A stretch of DNA of 64,000 nt, from positions 1,240,001 through 1,304,000 of the forward strand of contig NZ_LT985188.1 of NCBI RefSeq assembly GCF_900289045.1, read 5' to 3'. This stretch comes from Micropruina glycogenica (GTDB lineage Bacteria > Actinomycetota > Actinomycetes > Propionibacteriales > Propionibacteriaceae). Below are positions 12,048 to 20,142 of the stretch, piece by piece (position 1 is the first letter of the stretch; each line of letters opens with the position of its first letter). The notes under the pieces are model-generated. The model did not search any database. It was not told where the DNA came from and saw only the letters and a list, made by a program, of their open reading frames with translations. The position numbers and the translations under genes were made by a program.

Positions 12048-13597
12048 GCCGGCACCTCCGCGTCGTCGGGCACCACCGGCCAGGGCGAACTGAGCACGCT
12101 CTCCCCCGCCCGCCGGGGCACGGTCAGCCTGAACTGGGCACCCTGCCCCGGACGTCCCCACGCGTTGAGCCAGCCGCCGTGCAGGCGAGCATCCTCCATG
12201 GCGATCGACAGGCCCAGGCCGGTGCCGCCGACGGTGCGCCGACGCGCCGGGTCGGCGCGCCAGAACCGGTTGAACACCTGGTGCGCCTGGGCGGCGCTGA
12301 AACCCACCCCGTGATCGCGTACCGCGACCGCCACCGCCGCGTCGTCGCCGCGCACGTGCACCACGATGGTGCGGCCCTCGCCGTGTTCGATGGCGTTGGT
12401 GATGAGGTTGCGCAGAATGCGCCGGATCCGCCGCGCGTCGACCTCCGCCACGCACGGCTCGGGCGCATCGAGCACCAACGGAGTGCCGTAGGTGTCGGCC
12501 AGCCTGCCCTGCGCCCTCAGCTCTTCGGCGGCGATCTGGCCGAGGTCGATCTCGTCGAGGTTCAGCTCGGCCGCCCCGGCGTCGAACCGGCTGATCTCGA
12601 GCAGGTCGGTGAGCAGGGTTTCGAAGTGGTCGACCTCGCTCGACAGCAGCTCCGTGCTGCGGGCCGCCAGGGCGTCGAACTCCTGTCGCCGGCCATACAG
12701 CAGGTCGGCGGCCATGCGCACGGTGGTGAGCGGCGTGCGCAACTCGTGCGACACGTCCGACACGAACTGCTGCTGCACCGTCGACAGCTCTTCGAGTTCG
12801 GTGATCTTGCGGTCGAGTTCGCCGGCCATGCGGTTCATCGAGCGGGCCAGGCTGGCCAGGTCTTCGGTGCCCACCACCGCCATGCGGTCGTCGAGGTGGC
12901 CGGCGGCCAACCGTTCAGCGGCCAGCCGGGCCGCGCGAATGGGCCGCAGCACCTGTAGTGCGATCAGCCACACCACGGCCACCACGCCCACCAGCACGAT
13001 CAACCCGGCGACGACGGTGGCGCGCTGCACCACGGCCAGGGTTTCGGCCTCGGGCTGGTTGGTGAACAGAAAGTAGACCGGGTAGCGGGTGCCGCCCGGC
13101 GCGGTGAGCGCCGACCCGATGGCCAGCCCGGGCACCGTCGGACGGGTGTCGGTGAAGCTGATCGAGGTGGGCGTCGAGTACAGCCCGTCGGCGGCCACCA
13201 CCGCCCGGCGCAGCGACTCGGGCACGCTGGCGTAGTCGAGGCCGGCCGAGCCGATATCAGAGACCGGGCCGGCCACCACCACGTAGTACTGGTTACCCAC
13301 CGAGCCGCGGTAGGCGGCGTCGCGTGCCAACTGGGTGAGTCCCTCGTTGATGGAAGCCTGGCGCAGGTTGAGCGTGCGCAGGTCGCGCTGCATACCGTCG
13401 ATCACCACGGACGCCTCGGCGAGGCTCGACTGCTTCTTGCCGTCGATGATGCCCCGCGACGACTGGTCCATCAGAAACCAACCGGTGGCCGCCAGAATCG
13501 TCAGGGCCGCCACCAGGGTGGTGACCACCACGCGAAACGGCAGCGATCGTGACCAGGGGGTGCGCCGGGCGGGTGCCTGCTCGCCCGCGGCGGTCAT
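12044..13597 (-). CDS. mtrB: Sensor histidine kinase MtrB
   Basis: The membrane kinase of the MtrAB system, which controls cell-wall metabolism and division. The protein is 517 residues, with one membrane segment near residues 25-45 (VVVTTLVAALTILAATGWF) and a second near 190-215 (VAGLIVLVGVVAVVWLIAL) flanking the extracytoplasmic sensor. A HAMP domain follows, then the H-box SDVSHELRTPLTTVRM, the N-box NLITNAIEHGEG and the ATP lid GTGLGLSIAM. The start ATG at 13597 overlaps the mtrA stop (ATGA). Upstream in-frame codons lie inside mtrA and are not used. Confidence 0.97.
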   Translation of the reverse strand: MTAAGEQAPARRTPWSRSLPFRVVVTTLVAALTILAATGWFLMDQSSRGIIDGKKQSSLAEASVVIDGMQRDLRTLNLRQASINEGLTQLARDAAYRGSVGNQYYVVVAGPVSDIGSAGLDYASVPESLRRAVVAADGLYSTPTSISFTDTRPTVPGLAIGSALTAPGGTRYPVYFLFTNQPEAETLAVVQRATVVAGLIVLVGVVAVVWLIALQVLRPIRAARLAAERLAAGHLDDRMAVVGTEDLASLARSMNRMAGELDRKITELEELSTVQQQFVSDVSHELRTPLTTVRMAADLLYGRRQEFDALAARSTELLSSEVDHFETLLTDLLEISRFDAGAAELNLDEIDLGQIAAEELRAQGRLADTYGTPLVLDAPEPCVAEVDARRIRRILRNLITNAIEHGEGRTIVVHVRGDDAAVAVAVRDHGVGFSAAQAHQVFNRFWRADPARRRTVGGTGLGLSIAMEDARLHGGWLNAWGRPGQGAQFRLTVPRRAGESVLSSPWPVVPDDAEVPA

Positions 13598-14304
13598 GAT
13601 GCCTCGCGGGTGTCCCCGGCCCGGTAGCCGACGCCCCGCACCGTGACGATGATCTCGGGGTGTTCGGGGTCGTGCTCGATCTTGCTGCGCAGCCGCTGCA
13701 CGTGAACGTTCACCAGCCTGGTGTCGGACGCGTGTCGGTACCCCCACACCTCTTCGAGCAGCACCTCGCGGCTGAACGCCTGCCGCGGCCGCCTGGCCAG
13801 GGCCAGCAGCAGGTCGAACTCGAGCGGGGTGAGCGCGATCAGATCGGAACCGCGACGCACGGTGTGCTCGGGCACGTTGATCACCAGGTCACCGATGGCC
13901 AGGTTGCCCGAGTTCTCGGTGGGCACGTGCCGGCGCAGCCGGGTGCGAATACGGGCCAGCAACTCTTTGACCTTGAACGGCTTGGCGACGTAGTCGTCGG
14001 CCCCGGCCTCGAGGCCCTGCACAACGTCGCGGGTGTCGGATTTGGCGGTGAGCATCACGATCGGCACACCTGAAAGGGCCCTGATGTCACGGCAGACGTC
14101 CACGCCGTCGCGGCCGGGCAACATCAGATCGAGCAGCACCAGATCGGGCTGGTGCCGCTGAAACGCCTCGACGGCACCGTCGCCCGAACTGCACCACGAG
14201 GCGTCGAAACCGTCCGCCTCGAGCACCAACTGCAACATCTCGCTGAGTGCGACGTCGTCGTCGACCACCAGAATGCGCTGCGTTCGCTGGATGTTCTCCG
14301 ACAC
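13594..14304 (-). CDS. mtrA: Response regulator MtrA
   Basis: An OmpR/PhoB-family regulator of 236 residues. The receiver domain shows RILVVDDDVALSEML, the phosphoacceptor aspartate in DLVLLDLMLPGRDG, and the KPF motif in DDYVAKPFKVKEL. The winged-helix DNA-binding domain ends with RLRSKIEHDPEHPEIIVTVRGVGYR. The GTG at 14304 is preferred because GAGG lies five bases upstream and the protein then starts just before the first receiver strand. It is the first gene of mtrA-mtrB-lpqB-comF. Confidence 0.97.
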   Translation of the reverse strand: MSENIQRTQRILVVDDDVALSEMLQLVLEADGFDASWCSSGDGAVEAFQRHQPDLVLLDLMLPGRDGVDVCRDIRALSGVPIVMLTAKSDTRDVVQGLEAGADDYVAKPFKVKELLARIRTRLRRHVPTENSGNLAIGDLVINVPEHTVRRGSDLIALTPLEFDLLLALARRPRQAFSREVLLEEVWGYRHASDTRLVNVHVQRLRSKIEHDPEHPEIIVTVRGVGYRAGDTREAS

Positions 14305-14356
14305 CGTCACCTCACTCGTCGAAGCCCCGAATCCTGCCTGAAGTCTAGTGGTCGGC

Positions 14357-15133
14357 TCAACGCGGGCCGGGTAGATCGCGTCGCCCAATGCCGAGCCGAC
14401 AACCGGCCAGGCCGAGGAGCCGGCGCCCGGCCATCACGCACAGCACGCTCCAGGGCACCAAAGAGGCCAGGGCCAGCACCATACCGACGGTGCCGAACGA
14501 GGAGGGCACCAGCATCAGCACCCCGGCCGCCAGCGCCCAGGCTGCGGTGGCCCGGCTGAAGGCGGCCGACCGGCGCAGCAACCAGGCGAGGATCAGAAGT
14601 ACCACAGCGCCCAGCAGGTAGTAGGTCACGAACGCCGTTCCGTTCCACCGGGCCAGTACCGCCTCACCGGCCGCTGCCAAGGCGGCACGCTCGTCGGCGG
14701 CTGCCGCGGCGTGAAGCCGGGCCAGGGTCAACAGGTCCAGGGCCGGGTTGGACGCTGTGTAGGCCGCCATCTGCAGTGTGCCCAGCCCCACGACCAGCGT
14801 CACCGCCGAGCGTGAGACCGGCCACAGCACGACCCCAAGACCCAGGTAGAGCAGCCAGGTCAGCAGGTTGTTCACCAGCAGCAGCACGTCCATCGACAGC
14901 AGGCCGAGCACCGGGTTCTCGTTCATCAGCCCGAACACGTCCACGACGGTGTGCACCGGCGGCCACACGATGAACACGACGAGCTGCACCACGATCAGGG
15001 CGACCGAGCCGATCGCGGCGGACCCGCCGGTGCGCAGCAGGCCGGTCCAGCGCGCGAGCCGCGCGGACTGCGCCGGATCTTCAGCACCTGCCCCGAAACC
15101 CGAGCCCTGAGGACGTTTCGGGTCGGCCTCCAT
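14357..15133 (-). CDS. Six-helix membrane protein of unknown function
   Basis: A 258-residue protein with a short charged N-terminus and about six hydrophobic segments (for example GSVALIVVQLVVFIVWP, VLLLVNNLLTWLLYLGLGVVLWP and TYYLLGAVVLLILAWLL). A loop region rich in alanine (ARLHAAAAADERAALAAAGE) separates the two halves. The topology resembles DUF4386-like membrane proteins, but no diagnostic motif was found. The ATG at 15133 (MEADPKRP) was chosen over one two codons upstream. It lies between mtrA and yqgE with gaps of 52 and 65 bases. Confidence 0.65.
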   Translation of the reverse strand: MEADPKRPQGSGFGAGAEDPAQSARLARWTGLLRTGGSAAIGSVALIVVQLVVFIVWPPVHTVVDVFGLMNENPVLGLLSMDVLLLVNNLLTWLLYLGLGVVLWPVSRSAVTLVVGLGTLQMAAYTASNPALDLLTLARLHAAAAADERAALAAAGEAVLARWNGTAFVTYYLLGAVVLLILAWLLRRSAAFSRATAAWALAAGVLMLVPSSFGTVGMVLALASLVPWSVLCVMAGRRLLGLAGCRLGIGRRDLPGPR

Positions 15134-15198
15134 GCCCACGCCGAAACTCTATCGACGGCAGCCGTGGCCGGTCGGCCGAGCGTCATCGCGCCCTCGGC

Positions 15199-15759
15199 TC
15201 AGTTCTGCTCCGGCGTCGCCGTCCACGTCGCAAGCAGCGCGAGCTCGCCGCCCTGCCGTCGCAGCACCCGGCGCCACAAGGTGTCGGGATCGGGGTCGTA
15301 CACGTCGCCGTAGGAGGCCCGAACCACATGCCACCAGCCCTGTTCGAGCTCGTGTTCCAACTGCCCCGGCGCCCAGCCGGCGTAGCCGGCGAAGATGCGC
15401 AGGTCACGGTAGGCGCCCTCCGCGATCTCAACCGGGGTGTCGAGATGCAGCAATCCGACCGCGTCGAACAGTGAGCGCCAGCCCGGCGGCTCTTCTTCTG
15501 GACGCCGCGGCGACGCCAGGCAGATCGCGCCTTCTTGCGACACCGGACCACCCTCGAACAGCACCCGCGGCTCACTGACCAGGGGTGCCCAGGCGGGCAG
15601 GGCGCTGCGCAGGTCGATCGTCGCCTCGCGGTTCAGCACCACGCCGAGCGAACCCGACTCATCGGCGTCCAGCACGAGCACGACGGTCTGATCGAAGATG
15701 CCGTCGCTCAACTCGGTGCTGGCCACCAGCAGCACGCCCACGGTTGCCTCGACGCTCAT
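15199..15759 (-). CDS. YqgE/AlgH family protein (DUF179)
   Basis: A 186-residue cytoplasmic protein. The family signature is clear: VGVLLVASTELSDGIFDQTVVLVLD at the N-terminus, GSLGVVLNR, VLFEGGPVSQEG, and YAGWAPGQLEHELEQG. The last block with the following WHVV is the most conserved stretch of DUF179. Function is unknown in actinobacteria. The ATG giving MSVEATVG is used; eleven further upstream codons are unlikely because the family begins here. It is downstream of ssrA in the same direction but separated by a terminator. Confidence 0.92.
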   Translation of the reverse strand: MSVEATVGVLLVASTELSDGIFDQTVVLVLDADESGSLGVVLNREATIDLRSALPAWAPLVSEPRVLFEGGPVSQEGAICLASPRRPEEEPPGWRSLFDAVGLLHLDTPVEIAEGAYRDLRIFAGYAGWAPGQLEHELEQGWWHVVRASYGDVYDPDPDTLWRRVLRRQGGELALLATWTATPEQN

Positions 15760-15854
15760 GACGATCGCCCGTCCATGCCCCCAGCATGCCATCGCGGCAC
15801 AGACCCCCGCAGCGCCCTCCGGGGGGTGGCCGCCGTTGTCGGGACGACGCGCAA

Positions 15855-15883
15855 TGGGCCCCGCCGATTGCGGCGGGGCCCCT
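15855..15883 (-). terminator. Terminator of ssrA
   Basis: GGGCCCCGCCG - ATTG - CGGCGGGGCCC forms an 11-bp GC-only stem 7-8 bases beyond the tmRNA 3' end on the minus strand. It separates ssrA from yqgE. Confidence 0.75.
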
Positions 15884-15890
15884 TGCGGTG

Positions 15891-16257
15891 GGTGGAGGTG
15901 GGGGGAGTCGAACCCCCGTCCTCAGAAGGTGAACCAGGACTTCTCCGGGCGCAGTCGACCTGACGGTTTTCTCGGCTTCTACCCTCGGGTCAACACGTGG
16001 TAGCCAAGCCCAGTTCCAGTGAAGTCCCGAGCCGCCCCTGGAACCCAGGCGGCTCAGCAAGCCTTCTAAACGAGGCCAGTGATCGGACGGAAGGCTACGC
16101 CCGGACTGACCCTTCGGTCACTGCTCAGGCAGCGAGAGCGAAGTCTGCGCGATTGGTTTCGGCAGTTATTGGTTGTGAGGAATCGTTAACGAGATGTGCC
16201 TCATCCTCGGCCCGCTTCGCCTGGGACTACCGTCCCGAGTCGAAACCAGTCACCCCC
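15891..16257 (-). ncRNA. ssrA: Transfer-messenger RNA (tmRNA)
   Basis: The 5' end GGGGGTGACTGGTTTCGACT and the 3' TΨC arm GGGGGTTCGACTCCCCC are hallmark tmRNA sequences. The first seven bases (GGGGGUG) pair with CACCUCC near the 3' end, with one G-U pair. The discriminator A is followed by CC and then C, so the terminal CCA is not fully encoded. The tag frame runs from 16163 to 16125 on the minus strand: GCC resume codon, then AETNRADFALAA and TGA. The tag has the DFALAA end typical of actinobacteria and the 12-residue length known from mycobacteria. SmpB, its protein partner, is encoded at about 28.7-29.2 kb. Confidence 0.96.
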
Positions 16258-16301
16258 TGTTGAGTTGTGCTCTCACCATCGCTGGTGAGCACTACAGCTT
16301 A

Positions 16302-17012
16302 TCAACGTCCGCGCTCGTTCAAAACTTCCAGCGGCACGACGCGGCGAATCGGGTTCGTCCACTCGGCACCCTTGCCGGCCATCACGGCGCCGATCACGGT
16401 GAGCACCACCCAGATCGCGGTCCAGATGCCGGCGATCGGGTTGCCGTCGCCGGGGATGATCCAGCCCAGGGCGGCCACCACGATGCCGATCACGAAGGCG
16501 ATCAACTGCCAGTTGAACGCCTTGGCCGCCTCGCGCCGGGTGTTCGAACCCTTGGCCGAGAGCGCCCAGACGACGGCCGGCCCGAACAGCCAGGTGACGA
16601 ACGGCAGCAGGTGCGCGACCACGGCCATCGTGGTGCCTCGCTCGGACATGCCCTGGCCGACCTGCTCCACGGTGCCGACGAAGGTCGGGCGGGTGCGCCC
16701 CTGCGCTGCACCGGGCTCGGCGTAGGCGGTGTGGTCGTACGACTGGGCGTACGGGCCGGGCTGGGCGTACGGGCCGGGCTGGGCGTAGGGGCCGGGCTGG
16801 GCGTAAGCATTGGTGGCGCCGGACGGCAGCGGGCCGTCCGTGGCGGCGGCGAGCTCGTCGAGCCGCTCGGCCGCGATCACCCGCGACATGCGGGCCTCGA
16901 GTTCGGCCGCGTCGATCCGACCGAGCTGATGTGCTTCGCGCAGCCGCTGCTCGGCGCGGTCGCGATCGGTCTTGGACACGCTGTCGACGGGGGCGAAGAA
17001 GTCGTTGGTCAT
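16302..17012 (-). CDS. DUF1707 and DUF4870 membrane protein
   Basis: A 236-residue protein. The N-terminal DUF1707 domain (SKTDRDRAEQRLREAHQLGRI..ELEARMSRVIAA) is followed by a linker of YAQPGP repeats, three full units plus a partial one. A C-terminal DUF4870-type membrane domain has hydrophobic helices around VVAHLLPFVTWLFGPAVVW and LIAFVIGIVVAALGWII. This architecture is common in actinobacteria, where DUF1707 is often joined to different membrane modules; its function is unknown. The ATG giving MTNDFF is chosen. It lies 45 bases upstream of the ssrA 5' end on the same strand. Confidence 0.82.
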   Translation of the reverse strand: MTNDFFAPVDSVSKTDRDRAEQRLREAHQLGRIDAAELEARMSRVIAAERLDELAAATDGPLPSGATNAYAQPGPYAQPGPYAQPGPYAQSYDHTAYAEPGAAQGRTRPTFVGTVEQVGQGMSERGTTMAVVAHLLPFVTWLFGPAVVWALSAKGSNTRREAAKAFNWQLIAFVIGIVVAALGWIIPGDGNPIAGIWTAIWVVLTVIGAVMAGKGAEWTNPIRRVVPLEVLNERGR

Positions 17013-17143
17013 GCCCACCAGCATCGTCGCCGGGCGGCGGCGAAGGTATCGGGCCGCCCCCTGCTCGGGCCCCGACCCGACCGGTCAGGGTTACGGTGCG
17101 CCAGGCGTGGTCAGGGTCGGCCGACACACCCTAGGGTGCCGGT

Positions 17144-17908
17144 ATGCCCAACACCCTGGAGTTCGCCGACCTCGGCGAAGCGATCGGCAACGCCACCGCC
17201 GTGCTGCGCAACAACGCCGCCAGCGCCGGCCTCGCGGTGGCCGTGCCAACCTGCCCCGGGTGGACGATGCACGACCTGCTCGCCCACCAGGGCATGGTGC
17301 ACCGCTGGGCGGCCGCCAAAGTGCGCGACGAGCCCACTCGTCACGATCCTGAGGTGCTCGCCGAGGCCGCGGCGTCCGACGATCTGCTGCAGTGGCTCGA
17401 TGACGGCATGGTCGACCTGCTCAACGCGCTCGCCGGGGCCCCGGACGACCTCGAGGTGCCGTTCTTCCTGATGGACGCGCCCGCGCCGCGCCAGGCCTGG
17501 ACCAGGCGGCAGGCGCACGAGACGACGATCCACGGGGTCGACGCGATGGCGGCCCGGCTGGGCCGGGCACCCCTGCCCCAGGAGCTGTGGTTCTCCCCCG
17601 CCCTGGCCCGCGACGGCATCGACGAGCTGCTGATGGGGTTCACCGGGCTGGCGCACTACGGGTTGACCCTGCCCCGCCCGGCCCGGGTCAGCGTGCAGAC
17701 CGACGACGGCCTGGGCGCCTGGACGGTCGCGATCGGGCCGGACGGCGCGGTGCCCGCCAGCGGCGCCCACCCCGATGCCGACACGGTGCTCACCGGCTCG
17801 GCGCGCGGCCTGTACACCGGCCTGTGGAACCGCGGCGACGCCTTCACCACCCACGGCGACCCTGAGCCGCTGCGCTTCCTGCGCGAGCAGCTGCGGGTGG
17901 CTCGCTAG
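17144..17908 (+). CDS. Maleylpyruvate isomerase family mycothiol-dependent protein
   Basis: A 254-residue member of the MDMPI/DinB superfamily (TIGR03083-type). The N-terminal four-helix domain contains VPTCPGWTMHDLLAHQGMVHRW, in which the histidine is a predicted metal ligand, and the RRQAHETTIHGVDA block contributes the other metal-binding residues (H and D). The C-terminal domain reads as the MDMPI C-terminal fold. Family members bind a divalent metal and use mycothiol, consistent with an actinobacterial host; the specific substrate cannot be inferred. Convergent with the ABC transporter permease gene, 8 bases away. Confidence 0.85.
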   Translation: MPNTLEFADLGEAIGNATAVLRNNAASAGLAVAVPTCPGWTMHDLLAHQGMVHRWAAAKVRDEPTRHDPEVLAEAAASDDLLQWLDDGMVDLLNALAGAPDDLEVPFFLMDAPAPRQAWTRRQAHETTIHGVDAMAARLGRAPLPQELWFSPALARDGIDELLMGFTGLAHYGLTLPRPARVSVQTDDGLGAWTVAIGPDGAVPASGAHPDADTVLTGSARGLYTGLWNRGDAFTTHGDPEPLRFLREQLRVAR

Positions 17909-17916
17909 CCTTCGCC

Positions 17917-19317
17917 TCAGTCGTTGCGGCGTACCTGGGTCGACAGCGCGCGGGCCCGCAGCGGACGGGTCGCTTCGGCGGCGAGCACCGTGAGCAGTGT
18001 CGCGCCGACGAGACTGCCGGCCAGCACGAGCAGGCTGGACGGGCCGAGCGCAAACCGCTGCGGAAACGTCGCCGTGAACGGCAGCGCGGCCAGCACCCCG
18101 AGCCCCATCGACAGCACCAACGTGCTCAGCAGGGGCACCATCACCTGGTGCCGGCGGGCGGCCGCGTCGAGGCTGCGCGGCACGCCGATGCGGTCGAGGG
18201 CCACGAGCTCGTCGGCTCGGTCGACCACGTCGGAGCATTGGGCCAGCGCGGTGGACGCCGCTCCCACGATCAGCGCGATCACCAGGGTGACCACGGCGCC
18301 GGTGCGAATGTCTGTGAGCAGCATCAGGTTGAGTTCGTCGACGCCGGCCAGCACCGACGAGTCGAGCGGAATCACGCACAGCATGCCGACGACCGCCCCG
18401 GTCAGCGCCAACGACGACACGTTGCGCCACGCGGCCTTCGGGTCGGCGGCGATGCGCCGGTTGCCGAGCAGCCAGGCCGGCGAACCCACCCGCAGCCCAA
18501 CCCTGGCCAGCACCTGCAGCAACCACGGCGCGATCAGGTTGACCATCGCGATGCCGAAGCCCAACAGCCCGACGAACACCAGCCCGCCGATCAGTGCGCC
18601 GCTCGAGCCGGTGATGACGCGTCCACCCACCACGATGGCGACGACACCCACGGCCAGGGCGGCAACGCGCCAGGCGCGCAGCCTCGGCGTGGTCTGCTGA
18701 CGGGCCACGCCGAGCGGCGAGATGCGCACCCGGCTGAGCCCGAGCGCCGTCGACGCGGCCGCGAGGGCCAGCAGCACGGCCGCCACCCCGAGCCACAGGT
18801 ACCAGGGCAGCACCAGTTCGGCGAGCGAGAAGGTGGTGCCCTGAAACCTCAGCATGGCGAGCAGCGGCAGGCTGAGTGCCCACGCGGCCGCGCCCACCAG
18901 CAGGCCCACCGCAGCCTGCACCACGCTCTCGATCACCGACATCGTGACCACCTGACCGCCGGTCATACCGACCAGCCGCAGGGCCGCCAACCGCCGGGCC
19001 CGACCGCGGGCACCCAGTCGCGCGGCGGCCCCGCCGAGCGACAGCACCGGAGCGATCAGCAGCGCGCACGCGATGCCGGCCAGAATCACGTAGGTGTTGG
19101 TCATCAACGTGACGGTTTCGGTGTCGAAGGCCGCAAGGCTCTGGGGCGGTGCGACGCGCCGCTGCGCGAACGCCCACGTGCCCGAGGTCACCACGAAGGC
19201 CATCCAGGCGGTGACCGCGAAGGCCAGCACGGCGAAACCGTCGAGCACGCCGGCCCCGCGCGCGTCCCGCAGCCGGGCCCGGGCCAACCGGGTCGACAAG
19301 CCGATCGTCGTCGTCAT
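17917..19317 (-). CDS. FtsX-like ABC transporter permease
   Basis: A 466-residue integral membrane protein with two repeats of FtsX/MacB-type membrane regions. Hydrophobic blocks include YVILAGIACALLIAPVLSLGG, YLWLGVAAVLLALAAASTALGLS, VAALAVGVVAIVVGG and VTLVIALIVGAASTALA. The RLAALRLVGMTGGQV segment is the coupling region typical of the FtsX superfamily. It is encoded three bases after the ATPase gene. The pair is divergent from a two-component system and likely exports or senses an envelope-active compound such as an antimicrobial peptide or lipid. That role is inferred from context. Confidence 0.85.
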   Translation of the reverse strand: MTTTIGLSTRLARARLRDARGAGVLDGFAVLAFAVTAWMAFVVTSGTWAFAQRRVAPPQSLAAFDTETVTLMTNTYVILAGIACALLIAPVLSLGGAAARLGARGRARRLAALRLVGMTGGQVVTMSVIESVVQAAVGLLVGAAAWALSLPLLAMLRFQGTTFSLAELVLPWYLWLGVAAVLLALAAASTALGLSRVRISPLGVARQQTTPRLRAWRVAALAVGVVAIVVGGRVITGSSGALIGGLVFVGLLGFGIAMVNLIAPWLLQVLARVGLRVGSPAWLLGNRRIAADPKAAWRNVSSLALTGAVVGMLCVIPLDSSVLAGVDELNLMLLTDIRTGAVVTLVIALIVGAASTALAQCSDVVDRADELVALDRIGVPRSLDAAARRHQVMVPLLSTLVLSMGLGVLAALPFTATFPQRFALGPSSLLVLAGSLVGATLLTVLAAEATRPLRARALSTQVRRND

Positions 19318-19320
19318 GGT

Positions 19321-20034
19321 TCAGGCCTCCGTGCGGGTGTCGCTGTGCACCAGGGCGTCACGAATCTCGATCAGTCGCTCGCACCAGCGGGCGACCTGAA
19401 GGTCGTGCGTGACCAGCACCAGGGTCGAACCCGTCATGCGCGCCGTGGCGCGCAGGATCTGCATCACCTCGTGCCCGGTGGCCTGGTCGAGCGCTCCGGT
19501 GGGCTCGTCGGCGAAGATCACCGACGGCGCGTGAATCAGCGCCCGGGCGATGGCGACCCGCTGCGCCTGGCCGCCCGACAGCTCCCCCGGCCTGCGCCCG
19601 CCGATGCCCGGCAGGCCGAGCCGCGCCAGCCAGTCGTCCGCCTGCCGCAGCGCCGCCCCGCGCGGCACGCCGGTCAACAGCAGCGGCAGGGCCACGTTCT
19701 CGCGGGCGGGCAACTCGCCGATCAGCTGGCCGTCTTGAAACACGAAGCCGAAGCGCTGCAGGCGCAGCCGTGACCGATGGGCGTCCGAAAGGGCCGAGAG
19801 CTCGACCGCGCCGAGCGTCACCCGGCCCTCGTCGGGCGGCAGAATGCCCGACAGGCAGTGCAGCAGGGTCGATTTGCCCGAGCCGGACGGGCCCATGATG
19901 GCCACGCTCTCACCCGGGGCGATGTGCACATTCACCCCGCCGAGCGCCACCACCTGCCCGTAGCGCTTGACCAGGCCGTCTGCGGTGAGCGGATCGACCC
20001 GATGTCGGGTGGGTGCGGTGTCTGTGATCGTCAT
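19321..20034 (-). CDS. ABC transporter ATP-binding protein
   Basis: A 237-residue ATPase of the MacB/LolD type. Walker A is GPSGSGKST, the Q-loop lies in GFVFQDGQLIGELPA, the signature is [15 protein letters not shown], and Walker B is VIFADEPTGALD, followed by the switch histidine in VLVTHD. The ATG at 20034 (MTITDTAP) is used; a longer open frame reaches upstream into the divergent histidine kinase region and is not credible. It pairs with the permease immediately downstream. Confidence 0.93.
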   Translation of the reverse strand: MTITDTAPTRHRVDPLTADGLVKRYGQVVALGGVNVHIAPGESVAIMGPSGSGKSTLLHCLSGILPPDEGRVTLGAVELSALSDAHRSRLRLQRFGFVFQDGQLIGELPARENVALPLLLTGVPRGAALRQADDWLARLGLPGIGGRRPGELSGGQAQRVAIARALIHAPSVIFADEPTGALDQATGHEVMQILRATARMTGSTLVLVTHDLQVARWCERLIEIRDALVHSDTRTEA

Positions 20035-20090
20035 GCCTCCATTCGACCCGCTGGCGTTGACCTCGACCATGGTGCCAGCCGCCCGATCGG

Positions 20091-20108
20091 GGTGGAGCCA
20101 GCTCCACC
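20091..20108. promoter_or_regulatory. Palindromic operator candidate between ABC and two-component genes
   Basis: GGTGGAGC-CA-GCTCCACC is a perfect 8-bp dyad in the 108-bp divergent intergenic region. NarL/LuxR-family regulators bind such dyads. The adjacent response regulator is of this class, so autoregulation and control of the ABC genes is the natural hypothesis. Confidence 0.5.
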
Positions 20109-20142
20109 ATCGGCGCCCGGCGGGGTCGATAGGGTGGCCCGG

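Noticed and set aside
10347-12455. LpqB extended to a 702-residue protein
   Set aside because: The extra N-terminal part is out-of-frame mtrB sequence; the lipoprotein signal starts at the GTG at 12047.
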